A stretch of DNA of 23,019 nucleotides, taken from NCBI GenBank assembly GCA_045046885.1, contig JASFYX010000058.1:1-23019 (forward strand). Reading direction: 5' to 3'. A program made the position numbers and the translations under genes. Positions 15,801-23,019 of this stretch are shown piece by piece; position 1 is the stretch's first letter, and each line of letters opens with the position of its first letter. The notes beneath the pieces were generated by a model that searched no databases, was not told the DNA's origin, and saw only the letters and a list, made by a program, of their open reading frames with translations. Origin of the DNA: CG1-02-35-72 sp045046885. Lineage in GTDB: Bacteria > Bacteroidota > Bacteroidia > Flavobacteriales > Flavobacteriaceae.

Positions 15801-17927
15801 TTAATTTTTAACTAAATGTTCCTTGGGCTTTAATTTAAGAGCCGCTAAAATATTGAGCGCTTCATCTATATAAGCGTCTTTGGCTAAATTTTTATGCCAT
15901 CTCTCTCTTTTTTGTTCTAAAATAGAATCTTTTTTAAGTAAAGGCATTTCGTATAAAGGTGATTTAAAAACAAGATTCCCATTAAATTTATTGAGATCTT
16001 CAAAAGTCTTACTTTCTTTTATTCTCTTTTCTAAATCGGCTTCAAACGATTTATAATTAAGCGATACATAAGTGTCTTTTCGTTGTTGTTTTAACCATTT
16101 GGCATTTTTATTGGCCAATTTAAAATAATCGTTATTGCGAACACGTATTTTACTTTGGTTTACAACTTCGTCAAAATTAGCATACTCGTTCCAAGGGGTA
16201 TATTTTGCGGGTTCAATTTTATCCCAAGCTAAGGGGTTTTCCTCATCACGCTCACCAACATCCATAAAGGCATATCTATCGGGTAAAGCCACGTCAGAGG
16301 TTACGCCTTTTAATTGTGTAGCCCCACCATTTACACGATAAAATTTCTGAATTGTCATTTTTAAAGCACCCAGATCTTTAGGGTAATTAACATAATTATT
16401 TAATGTTAAAATGTTTTGAACTGTCCCTTTACCAAAAGTTTGTTTACTGCCAATAATAACAGCACGATTATAATCTTGCATCGCTGCAGCAAAAATTTCT
16501 GAAGCTGAAGCAGAAAATTCATTGACCAAAATGACTAGAGGTCCATCCCATTGAATTTTACTATTATTATCTTCTCTTACTTTTGCTTTTTCGCCTCTAT
16601 ACCTTACCTGAACAACTGGCCCTTTTTTTATAAACAAACCCGCAATATCTATAGCAGTTCTTAAAGAACCGCCGCCGTTATTGCGCAAATCTACCAGAAT
16701 ACCTTTGGCATTTTCTCCTTTTAAATAGGCTATTTGTTTAGCCATGTCTGTAGCGGCATTCCTCGAATTGGCCGATTTAAAATCTATGTAAAATTTAGGC
16801 AAATTAATAACACCATATTTTTTACCATTCTTTTCTACTACACTCGATTTAGCAAAAACTTCTTCTAGTTCAACAATATCTCTTATAACAGAAATAGTTT
16901 TTATAGAACCATCTATTTTTTTAACCGTCAAGCGGACTTCTGTGCCTTTTTTACCTTTTATAAATTCTATTGCATCGTCTAAACGCATACCCACAATATC
17001 TACAGGTTCTTTATCGCCTTGTGCTACTTTTAAAATTAAATCGCCTACTTCAAGCTCTCCTTTTTTCCAAGCTGGTCCTCCAGAAATAAGTTCAACGACT
17101 TTAGTAAAATCGCCTTTCTTTTGAAGTCTAGCACCAATACCTTCAAGTTTTCCTGCCATACTTATATCAAAACGCTTTTTGTCTTGCGGAGCAAAATAGG
17201 TTGTATGCGGGTCGAACCCTAAAGTAATAGTATTTAAAAACACCGCAAAAGCATCATCTTGATTGAGTTCTAACATGCGTTTAAAAAACTCTTCCATGTT
17301 TTTACGCGTACTCTCTCTGGCTTCTTTTTCTATTTGATCAAAACTTTTTATTTTGTGTTTAGAGTCTTTTTTATAATTTGCTTTTTCTAAATCCATTTTG
17401 TCTTTTATGCGCGAAATGGTATTTAATTTAAGCCCTCTTTGCCATTTTTTAATACGTTCTGCCTGATTTTTAGGAAACTTAAGATCTTCATATTTTAAAG
17501 CTATTTCATCCCTAATTTTAAAATCAAATTTATTGTTTAATAAATCGGCGTAAAGCTTGCTAGCTTCTATTAATCTTTTGTTATAAATGGCATAAACCTC
17601 ATTAAAAAAGCTCAAATCTTCACTTTTTATTTGGTCGTCAATTAAATCTTTATACTTAGCTAAATAGTTAATGTCTGTTTGTGTAAAAAAACGCTTTCGC
17701 GGATCTAAATTTTTGATGTAATTTTTATAAACCAGCTCAGAAAACGAATCATTAAAGTCTTTTGGTTCGTAATGACCTTTTGTCAATGCCAATTTTAAAA
17801 GACTTATTAATACGCGGTCTTTTTCTGGATCTGGTTTTGGGTTAATGGTAAAGCTAATAGTAAAAGCCCCTAATAAAATGGCTATTATAAGTACTTTAAT
17901 TGTCTTGAATTGTCCTAATTTTTTCAT
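15801..17927 (-). CDS. prc: tail-specific (carboxy-terminal processing) protease Prc/Tsp
   Basis: Prc is a periplasmic serine protease that removes C-terminal tails and, in other bacteria, turns over peptidoglycan hydrolases and lipoproteins. Two ATGs, three codons apart (17936 and 17927), are possible. I chose the second because it lies 23 bases from the -7 box and starts MKKLGQFK with a signal anchor. Using numbering from 17936: an N-terminal Tsp domain (40-250), a PDZ domain (about 258-345, GIGARLQKKGDF), and an S41 protease domain (360-560) with GILVDLRNNGGGSL. The catalytic S477 lies in EFSASASEIFAAAMQDY (with D488) and K503 in FGKGTVQ. A C-terminal DUF3340-type region ends near 700. Full length is about 710 residues, as in E. 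coli Prc (682) and flavobacterial relatives. Confidence 0.95.
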   Translation of the reverse strand: MKKLGQFKTIKVLIIAILLGAFTISFTINPKPDPEKDRVLISLLKLALTKGHYEPKDFNDSFSELVYKNYIKNLDPRKRFFTQTDINYLAKYKDLIDDQIKSEDLSFFNEVYAIYNKRLIEASKLYADLLNNKFDFKIRDEIALKYEDLKFPKNQAERIKKWQRGLKLNTISRIKDKMDLEKANYKKDSKHKIKSFDQIEKEARESTRKNMEEFFKRMLELNQDDAFAVFLNTITLGFDPHTTYFAPQDKKRFDISMAGKLEGIGARLQKKGDFTKVVELISGGPAWKKGELEVGDLILKVAQGDKEPVDIVGMRLDDAIEFIKGKKGTEVRLTVKKIDGSIKTISVIRDIVELEEVFAKSSVVEKNGKKYGVINLPKFYIDFKSANSRNAATDMAKQIAYLKGENAKGILVDLRNNGGGSLRTAIDIAGLFIKKGPVVQVRYRGEKAKVREDNNSKIQWDGPLVILVNEFSASASEIFAAAMQDYNRAVIIGSKQTFGKGTVQNILTLNNYVNYPKDLGALKMTIQKFYRVNGGATQLKGVTSDVALPDRYAFMDVGERDEENPLAWDKIEPAKYTPWNEYANFDEVVNQSKIRVRNNDYFKLANKNAKWLKQQRKDTYVSLNYKSFEADLEKRIKESKTFEDLNKFNGNLVFKSPLYEMPLLKKDSILEQKRERWHKNLAKDAYIDEALNILAALKLKPKEHLVKN

Positions 17928-17950
17928 AGTCGTCATAGTATCTCGTGAAT

Positions 17951-17958
17951 CAAAAATA
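17951..17958 (-). promoter_or_regulatory. -7 promoter box upstream of prc
   Basis: TATTTTTG on the minus strand is an exact TAnnTTTG match, 14 bases before the ATG at 17936 and 23 before the ATG at 17927. The shorter distance would leave almost no leader, which favours 17927 as the prc start. Confidence 0.55.
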
Positions 17959-18144
17959 GTGTTTTTATTTAATTCTTTATCATTTAAACATAATTCTATA
18001 CATATTGTAAAAAAATTTATTAATCCTTTTTTAAATTAAACCAATCTATCCTTGATATTTTAATACAAGATTAGTTAATATCTACAACTATTTCTCTTTA
18101 CAAAATGTTAAAGTTAAGTCGTAAAAAGTCCCAAAAAATAACCT

Positions 18145-18152
18145 TAGTTTTG
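18145..18152 (+). promoter_or_regulatory. -7 promoter box upstream of surE
   Basis: TAGTTTTG matches TAnnTTTG exactly and ends 25 bases before the surE ATG. It lies in the 241-base region between the divergent prc and surE genes, which otherwise shows only A/T-rich sequence. It would drive surE, the small membrane protein and lpxB. Confidence 0.55.
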
Positions 18153-18177
18153 TAATAATATTATTGAGAACAGCTTT

Positions 18178-18951
18178 ATGAAAAAAAGACCTTTAATTTT
18201 AGTTACAAATGACGATGGTATTACCGCGCCAGGAATTCGTGAACTTATAAAAGCTATGAATGAACTGGGCGACGTGGTTGTTGTGGCACCAGAAAGCCCT
18301 CAAAGTGGTATGGGACATGCTATTACTTTAGACTCTACACTGCGTTGTAACCCTATAAATATTGATATAGAAAGTCCGCAAATTGAGTACAAATGCTCTG
18401 GTACGCCTGCCGATTGTGTAAAATTAGCTGTGAATGAAATTCTAAATCGCAAACCCGATTTATGTGTTTCGGGCATCAATCATGGGTCTAATGCTTCTAT
18501 AAATGTCATCTATTCTGGCACTATGAGTGCTGCCGTAGAAGCGGGTATTGAAGGCGTTCCTGCTATTGGTTTTTCGCTTTTAGACTATTCTTGGAAAGCC
18601 AATTTTAACGGCTTACACACTTATATTAAAAAAATTGCTAAAAATGTTTTAGAAAGAGGTTTGCCCGATGGTATTGTACTCAATGTGAATTTCCCAAAAA
18701 CCAATGATGGCGTTTTTAAAGGAATAAAAATTTGCCGTCAGGCACGCGCTAATTGGAAAGAGGAATTCGACAAACGTGTCAATCCTCAAGGGAAAGAATA
18801 TTATTGGCTTACAGGCGTATTTTCTAATATGGATCACGGTGAGGATACCGATATTTATGCGCTTGACAACGGATTTATTTCGGTCGTACCCGTACAATTT
18901 GACTTAACCGCTCATCATTTTATGCAAAAAATAAACAACTGGGATTTATAA
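18178..18951 (+). CDS. surE: 5'/3'-nucleotidase SurE
   Basis: SurE is a divalent-metal-dependent nucleoside monophosphate phosphatase, linked in other bacteria to stationary-phase survival. The 257-residue protein has the full metal site: D12 and D13 in TNDDGITAPGI (10-20), S43 in APESPQSGMGHA, and N101 in VSGINHGSNAS. These are followed by the dimer-forming YSGTMSAAVEAGIEGVPAIGFS. It is the first gene of a tight three-gene operon with a small membrane protein (4-base gap) and lpxB, an arrangement consistent with flavobacterial genomes, and is divergent from prc. Identity is certain; the physiological role here is inferred from relatives. Confidence 0.97.
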   Translation: MKKRPLILVTNDDGITAPGIRELIKAMNELGDVVVVAPESPQSGMGHAITLDSTLRCNPINIDIESPQIEYKCSGTPADCVKLAVNEILNRKPDLCVSGINHGSNASINVIYSGTMSAAVEAGIEGVPAIGFSLLDYSWKANFNGLHTYIKKIAKNVLERGLPDGIVLNVNFPKTNDGVFKGIKICRQARANWKEEFDKRVNPQGKEYYWLTGVFSNMDHGEDTDIYALDNGFISVVPVQFDLTAHHFMQKINNWDL

Positions 18952-18955
18952 ATAC

Positions 18956-19234
18956 ATGAAAAAAGAAATAGGCATCGGTTTTTTAGTAGGATTACTAGCA
19001 ACGTCGTTTGGATTTTTTGTCTTTATGGAATTCGTTGTCAATATGGATTTTAAGGAAATGTTCTCGTTTCTTTTCGAAAAGAAACTCTTCGGAAAGCTTT
19101 TGGGGTTAGCTGCCTTACCTAATTTATTTGTATTCTTTATCTTTTTAAAAAAGAAACAAGATTACCGTGCTCGTGGTGTTGTTTTGGCTAGTTTTGTAAT
19201 AGCTTTTATGGTTTTAATAGCTCAATTTTTGTAA
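18956..19234 (+). CDS. small three-helix membrane protein of unknown function
   Basis: Ninety-two residues with three predicted membrane segments: about 7-28 (GFLVGLLATSFGFFVFMEFVV), 47-63 (LLGLAALPNLFVFFIFL) and 73-91 (VVLASFVIAFMVLIAQF). A basic KKKQDYRAR loop joins the second and third helices, and an amphipathic FKEMFSFLFEKK segment joins the first two. It has no motif I recognise. It sits four bases after surE and three bases before lpxB, so it is surely translated as part of this operon. A link to lipid A or envelope synthesis is a guess from position only. Confidence 0.85.
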   Translation: MKKEIGIGFLVGLLATSFGFFVFMEFVVNMDFKEMFSFLFEKKLFGKLLGLAALPNLFVFFIFLKKKQDYRARGVVLASFVIAFMVLIAQFL

Positions 19235-19237
19235 GTT

Positions 19238-20347
19238 ATGAAATACTATATTATTGTTGGTGAAGCTTCGGGCGATTTACACGCATCAAACTTGATGAAA
19301 GCCTTAAAAAAACAAGACGCTAAAGCCAATTTTAGGTTTTGGGGAGGCGATTTGATGCAAGCCGTAAGCGGTACTTTAGTGAAACATTATAAAGATTTGG
19401 CCTTTATGGGATTTTTAGAGGTTTTGTTAAACCTTAAAACTATTACAAATAATCTTAAATTCTGTAAAAATGACCTCTTAAAATACAAACCTGATGCACT
19501 AATTTTGGTGGATTATCCGGGGTTTAATATGCGCATTGCAAAATTTGCAAAAGAACACAATATAAAAGTCCATTATTATATTTCGCCGCAAATTTGGGCG
19601 TGGAAAGAAAATCGCATCAAAAGTATTAAGCGCGATATAGACAACATGTATGTTATTCTACCTTTTGAAAAAGATTTTTACGAAAAGAAACATCTGTATA
19701 AAGTCCATTTTGTAGGACATCCTTTGTTAGATGCTATTGCCAACCGCAAACCTACCGATGAAAAAGCTTTTAGAAAAGCCCACAAACTAGGTGATAAACC
19801 TATTATTGCTTTGTTACCAGGCAGTCGTAAACAAGAAATAAAAAAAATGCTACACGTGATGCTCAGTCTTTCTGCCGATTTTAACGACTATCAATTCGTT
19901 ATTGCGGGGGCGCCAGGTTTAGAAACGCCCTTTTATAAAAGTTTTACAACTTCAAATAATATCAGCTTTATAGCTAATAAAACTTATGATTTGTTAAGTG
20001 TTGCCACAGCCGCTTTAGTTACTTCGGGAACAGCCACATTAGAAACAGCCTTGTTTAAAGTGCCTGAAGTGGTCTGTTATAAAGGTAGTTGGCTATCGTA
20101 CCAAATTGGTAAACGGGTAGTCAATTTAAAATTTATTAGTTTGGTAAACCTTATTTTAGATAAAGAAGCTGTAACCGAACTCATCCAAAATGACTTTAAT
20201 AAAAAAAGTCTAAAAACCGAATTGAAGTCAATATTAGAAGCGGATAAACGTGAACAAATCTATACAGATTATTACGATTTAGAACAAAAATTGGGTGGTA
20301 CTGGTGCAAGTGACAATACTGCTAAACTAATTATTGGCCAACTTTAA
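19238..20347 (+). CDS. lpxB: lipid-A-disaccharide synthase
   Basis: LpxB is the GT19 glycosyltransferase that joins UDP-2,3-diacylglucosamine to lipid X, forming the tetraacyl disaccharide of lipid A at the inner face of the cytoplasmic membrane. The 369-residue protein begins MKYYIIVGEASGDLHASNLM (GEASGD signature at 8-13). It contains FWGGDLMQ, FMGFLEVL (the membrane-inserting hydrophobic patch), LVDYPGFNMRIAK, YYISPQIWAWKENRIK, FVGHPLLDA, LLPGSRKQEI and TSGTATLETAL, all characteristic. It is the last gene of the surE operon. Its final 21 bases overlap the 3' end of the MATE gene on the opposite strand. Its presence implies a normal lipid A-based outer membrane. Confidence 0.97.
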   Translation: MKYYIIVGEASGDLHASNLMKALKKQDAKANFRFWGGDLMQAVSGTLVKHYKDLAFMGFLEVLLNLKTITNNLKFCKNDLLKYKPDALILVDYPGFNMRIAKFAKEHNIKVHYYISPQIWAWKENRIKSIKRDIDNMYVILPFEKDFYEKKHLYKVHFVGHPLLDAIANRKPTDEKAFRKAHKLGDKPIIALLPGSRKQEIKKMLHVMLSLSADFNDYQFVIAGAPGLETPFYKSFTTSNNISFIANKTYDLLSVATAALVTSGTATLETALFKVPEVVCYKGSWLSYQIGKRVVNLKFISLVNLILDKEAVTELIQNDFNKKSLKTELKSILEADKREQIYTDYYDLEQKLGGTGASDNTAKLIIGQL

Positions 20348-21658
20348 ATACTTCTTTTTAAATTTTACCATTAAAATCCCTGCTCTAAACAACATCCATA
20401 TATAAAAGGCAATCCAAATACCATAGAGTTTTAAATTGAAATAATCGGCTATGAGCAGAGCAGGTAAGAAGCCTAAAAATGTGGCTATAAGTAGTGTGTT
20501 GCGCAAAGCTTTGGCTTCGGCCAAGCCTTTAAACAGACCATCAAAAACAAAAGCAATAGCATTTAAAGGTTGCATCAACAAAACCATCCAAAATACAGCT
20601 TCAAAAGTTTGAATGACTAAAAGGTCTTTGGTGAAAATTGGGGCGATAAATTTATAAAAAACAGCACATATCAATGCTAAAATACCCGAAACCATAAGGG
20701 CGTATTTCATTAAATCTTTACTCAATAATTTTAAAGATTTGTAATTGCGTTCACCCAATAATTTTCCCGAAATAATATTCCCTACACTAGAATAACCATC
20801 GATGAAAAAAGCAAAAAACAACCACAACTGAAAAGCAATAGTTTGCGCAGCTATGTAATTATTACCATATTTTGTGGCATAAGCATTTGATAAATAAAGC
20901 GCCACATTTAAAGCTAAAGTCCTAACAAATAAATTCAAGCTCAGATTTACCAAACGCCTGAGTTCTTTGTTAAATGGCAACTTAAATCTAAAATTAAAAG
21001 GTGTTTTTTTAAGCATCAATACCAAAGCCATAATTGCCATAACTAATTGGGCTAATACGCTGGCAATGGCAGCTCCTTTGATATTCATTGGTTCTATAAA
21101 ACCATCAATACCATAAACCAAAGCAAAATCTAAAACCACATTTAAAAGCGCCCCTGTAATGCTAATTATCATGGGCCAATAAGTATTTTGCATCCCCCTA
21201 AAAACACCAAAAACTGAAAAAACAAATAAGGTTAACGGAAAGCCTAAAGCACGAATTTTGTAATACTCAACAGCATAATTTAAAATAAAACCATCTGCGT
21301 TATAAAGTTTAAAAATAAATTGGACAAAGAATAAAGTAATTGCATAAATACCAAAACTTATAATGAGGTTTATGACGATAATTTGAGCGGGTAAATCTTT
21401 AATTTCATTTAGTTTTTTGGCTCCTAAATATTGCGCAACAATAGCTGAGATAGCAGAGCGCGTTTGGGCAAAAATCCATACAAGGGCAGCAATAAATGAG
21501 CCCGCGATCCCTACAGCCGCTAAAGATTCGATGGGGTTGACATCAATATTTCCCACAATAGCTGTATCGGTTATAGACAATAAGGGTTCTGCTATACCGG
21601 CAATAATAGCCGGAACGGCTAATTTATTGATGTATTTAAACGAAATACGCTGACTCAA
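20327..21658 (-). CDS. MATE-family multidrug/cation antiporter, probable TTG start
   Basis: A 443-residue protein with about 12 membrane helices in two related halves, as in MATE exporters. The first helix carries the usual LAVPAIIAGIAEPLLSITDTAIVGNI, followed by GIAGSFIAALVWIFAQTRSAISAIVAQYLGAK, the DinF-like pattern. The second half has the matching ATKYGNNYIAAQTIAFQLWLFFAFFIDGYSSVGNIISGKLLGE. It would export drugs or other cations using a Na+ or H+ gradient; the substrate is unknown. No in-frame ATG precedes the conserved N terminus, and TTG at 21658 is the best start (SQRISFKYIN next). The gene runs tail to tail into lpxB with a 21-base overlap and no visible terminator. Confidence 0.93.
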   Translation of the reverse strand: MSQRISFKYINKLAVPAIIAGIAEPLLSITDTAIVGNIDVNPIESLAAVGIAGSFIAALVWIFAQTRSAISAIVAQYLGAKKLNEIKDLPAQIIVINLIISFGIYAITLFFVQFIFKLYNADGFILNYAVEYYKIRALGFPLTLFVFSVFGVFRGMQNTYWPMIISITGALLNVVLDFALVYGIDGFIEPMNIKGAAIASVLAQLVMAIMALVLMLKKTPFNFRFKLPFNKELRRLVNLSLNLFVRTLALNVALYLSNAYATKYGNNYIAAQTIAFQLWLFFAFFIDGYSSVGNIISGKLLGERNYKSLKLLSKDLMKYALMVSGILALICAVFYKFIAPIFTKDLLVIQTFEAVFWMVLLMQPLNAIAFVFDGLFKGLAEAKALRNTLLIATFLGFLPALLIADYFNLKLYGIWIAFYIWMLFRAGILMVKFKKKYLKLANN

Positions 21659-21742
21659 AACAAAGCTTATTAAAATTCCGCAAGGTCGGTATTTTTAAAA
21701 CAAAAAATTGTGGTAAATTTTTAAAAATCCACCGAAGTTTGA

Positions 21743-21949
21743 CTTATTAATATGAGTTCGACTCAAGAGATATAGATTAAAACATAAATATATAGTAATC
21801 TTTAAGTCTTTGTCCGTTCGAGCGCAGTCGAGAACTATTTAAAAACCTCTCGCCTGCACTCTAGGAGACACTATTATAAGTATCAATTTATTTTTAAAAT
21901 TTAGATTTTCGAAAAAAAATTACTATATCGAACTCGCCTTATTACTAAG
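21743..21949. repeat. candidate 207-bp element with imperfect terminal inverted repeats
   Basis: The 328-base gap 21659-21986 has no gene. The left end, CTTATTAATA (21743-21752) followed by GAGTTCGA (21754-21761), is mirrored on the right by TCGAACTC (21928-21935) and TATTACTAAG (21940-21949). Read inward these are CTTA[T/G]TAATA and GAGTTCGA, separated by one base on the left and four on the right. Inside lie a small palindrome TGAGTTCGACTCA (21753-21765) and the near-palindrome described separately. It could be a miniature mobile element or simply two copies of the same short repeat in opposite orientation; no clear target-site duplication was found. Confidence 0.45.
21816..21835. repeat. 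flavobacterial interspersed near-palindrome
   Basis: GTTCGAGCGCAGTCGAGAAC is an imperfect palindrome (outer arms GTTC/GAAC, inner TCGA/TCGA). I recognise it as a short intergenic repeat seen in many Flavobacteriaceae genomes. Its function is unknown. It lies between the MATE gene and the secreted-protein gene. Confidence 0.65.
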
Positions 21950-21986
21950 CTGTTTTTATTTTTTGAAATTTGTTATTTATACCTGC

Positions 21987-22880
21987 TTACTCCGTTATAC
22001 TTTTCAACATGTCCTTAATATCGCCAGGAGTGCTCATAATACCCATAAAAGTCCCCATAGATAATTCTGGCCAACTTAAAGCCAAGCGGTATTTGCCGTG
22101 TAACATAGTTACTTTATTACCCTGAAGTATAATTTCGTAAGGCATGGCGGCTATATTTTCTATGCCAATTTTAGGAAGGAAATAAGGTTCACCATCTTCT
22201 GTATTTAGTAAAGCTACGCCATAAACTACCGTGTTTTTATCAGAAAGATCAAGTTTGTAAACCAATTTAGTATCGCTTTTATTATTGGCTAAATTGGCTT
22301 CAATAATTTGACGTCCTTCTTCAAACGACGTATAAGTATTTAAAGTTACAGGATCAGAAAAATAAGGCATCATCATTTTGTAGTGGTATTTCCACAGTTT
22401 TTCGGCATAAACACCCCCGCCAAATCCAGTTGATTCGGTGCCAACAGTAGCTAAAGCATTTTTAACGTCATTACTGATTGAATTTAATTCTGTTGCATAA
22501 TTAGGCATTTCTTTGCGCAAAAAAGCATTAAAAATATAATTAGGATTGACGTAAGAAACGGTTATTTTTTCGCCTTCTGTTACAAAACCTACTTTCAAAA
22601 TAGCAGCCAAGGCACCACGATCTTTTACTTTAGAAACAGTATTTATCAAGTCGCTTCTTGTAAAAGCTATAATTTTTAAATTGGAATTATTCCCGGGATT
22701 ATAAGCGCCTAAAATTTCGAAATCAGCCGTTTTTAAAGCTTGTTCAATTGTGCTAGAAAGGGCACTTATATCTTCGTTAAATTGACCTATTTTTATATAA
22801 GGTGCTAATTTTTGTTCTTGCGCATTTATAGTTCCCCCTATCGTCAAAAACAAAAGTGATAATATCAATAATTTTTTCAT
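21987..22880 (-). CDS. secreted protein of unknown function (possible DUF302-like domain)
   Basis: Of 297 residues, the first 21 form a clear signal peptide (MKKLLILSLLFLTIGGTINAQ), so the protein is exported to the periplasm or beyond. I do not recognise the family with certainty. Residues about 30-130 resemble the DUF302/TT1751-like alpha-beta fold: an ISALSSTIEQALKTADFEILG helix-strand start, KIIAFTRSDLINTV, then ITVSYVNPNYIFNAFLRKEMP. The C-terminal half (about 160-290) has ALLNTEDGEPYFLPKIGI, MPYEIILQG and WPELSMGTFMGIMSTPGDIKDML with no known motif. No cysteine and no lipobox. It is a single gene with 139 bases upstream in the window and no obvious partner. Coding status is secure; the domain hint is weak. 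Confidence 0.8.
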   Translation of the reverse strand: MKKLLILSLLFLTIGGTINAQEQKLAPYIKIGQFNEDISALSSTIEQALKTADFEILGAYNPGNNSNLKIIAFTRSDLINTVSKVKDRGALAAILKVGFVTEGEKITVSYVNPNYIFNAFLRKEMPNYATELNSISNDVKNALATVGTESTGFGGGVYAEKLWKYHYKMMMPYFSDPVTLNTYTSFEEGRQIIEANLANNKSDTKLVYKLDLSDKNTVVYGVALLNTEDGEPYFLPKIGIENIAAMPYEIILQGNKVTMLHGKYRLALSWPELSMGTFMGIMSTPGDIKDMLKSITE

Positions 22881-23019
22881 AATAATAGTTTTAAAATCAG
22901 CACAATTTACGGCTGTATTTTAAATTGTTCTGTGATAAAAATCAATTAAATAGCTGTTATTTGTCATAGATTGGTTAATTTAGAAACTCTTAAAAAAAGA
23001 TTTTGTTTAAGCATCTGTC

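Noticed and set aside
18649..18897. 82-codon minus-strand open frame
   Set aside because: It is antisense to surE, which is complete; no signal or domain.
21659..21986. tRNA or other structured RNA gene in the 328-base gap
   Set aside because: No cloverleaf, T-loop GTTCGA-type context with matching acceptor stem, or CCA end could be assembled; GTTCGA here belongs to the interspersed palindrome.

Overview
The window looks like ordinary chromosomal (core) sequence from a marine-type member of the Flavobacteriaceae (Bacteroidota). The reasons are: low GC; no Shine-Dalgarno sequences before genes; at least six exact copies of the Bacteroidota -7 promoter box TAnnTTTG shortly upstream of start codons; a TonB-dependent receptor with a carboxypeptidase-D-like N-terminal domain; DUF3108, DsbD, Prc, SurE and LpxB proteins of flavobacterial type; and short interspersed palindromes typical of this group. 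Genus cannot be read from the window.

Layout. 1-595: the end of a DUF2975 membrane protein and its adjacent small Xre-type regulator. 596-959: non-coding, with four short hairpins. 960-3982: a serine/threonine dehydratase-family enzyme (minus), divergent from a methionine/glutamine-type aminotransferase and a nitrilase-family omega-amidase (plus), which together fit closure of methionine salvage. 3983-4194: palindromic repeats. 4195-11296 (minus strand, given here in transcription order): DUF3108 envelope protein, M23 lipoprotein peptidase and glucose-6-phosphate isomerase, then a TonB-dependent receptor that ends at a strong terminator, then a small four-helix membrane protein. 11302-17936 (minus): Prc tail-specific protease, an orphan OppC/DppC-type permease, TilS and DsbD, closed by a 21-bp perfect hairpin terminator. 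18178-20347 (plus): SurE, a small membrane protein and LpxB, in a tight operon. 20327-21658 (minus): a MATE exporter whose 3' end overlaps lpxB tail to tail. 21659-21986: non-coding, with flavobacterial repeats and a possible 207-bp element bounded by imperfect inverted repeats. 21987-22880 (minus): an unrecognised secreted protein.

Functional themes are envelope maintenance (Prc, M23, DUF3108, DsbD, LpxB, TonB receptor), amino-acid and keto-acid handling, and housekeeping (Pgi, TilS, SurE). I found no phage, transposase, CRISPR array, toxin-antitoxin or defence genes, and I do not see a convincing new multi-gene system. The points most worth a second look are an M23 peptidase whose HxH zinc motif reads HxC, two places where a terminator hairpin abuts a promoter, two genes that seem to start with TTG, the repeat elements, and an orphan secreted protein.
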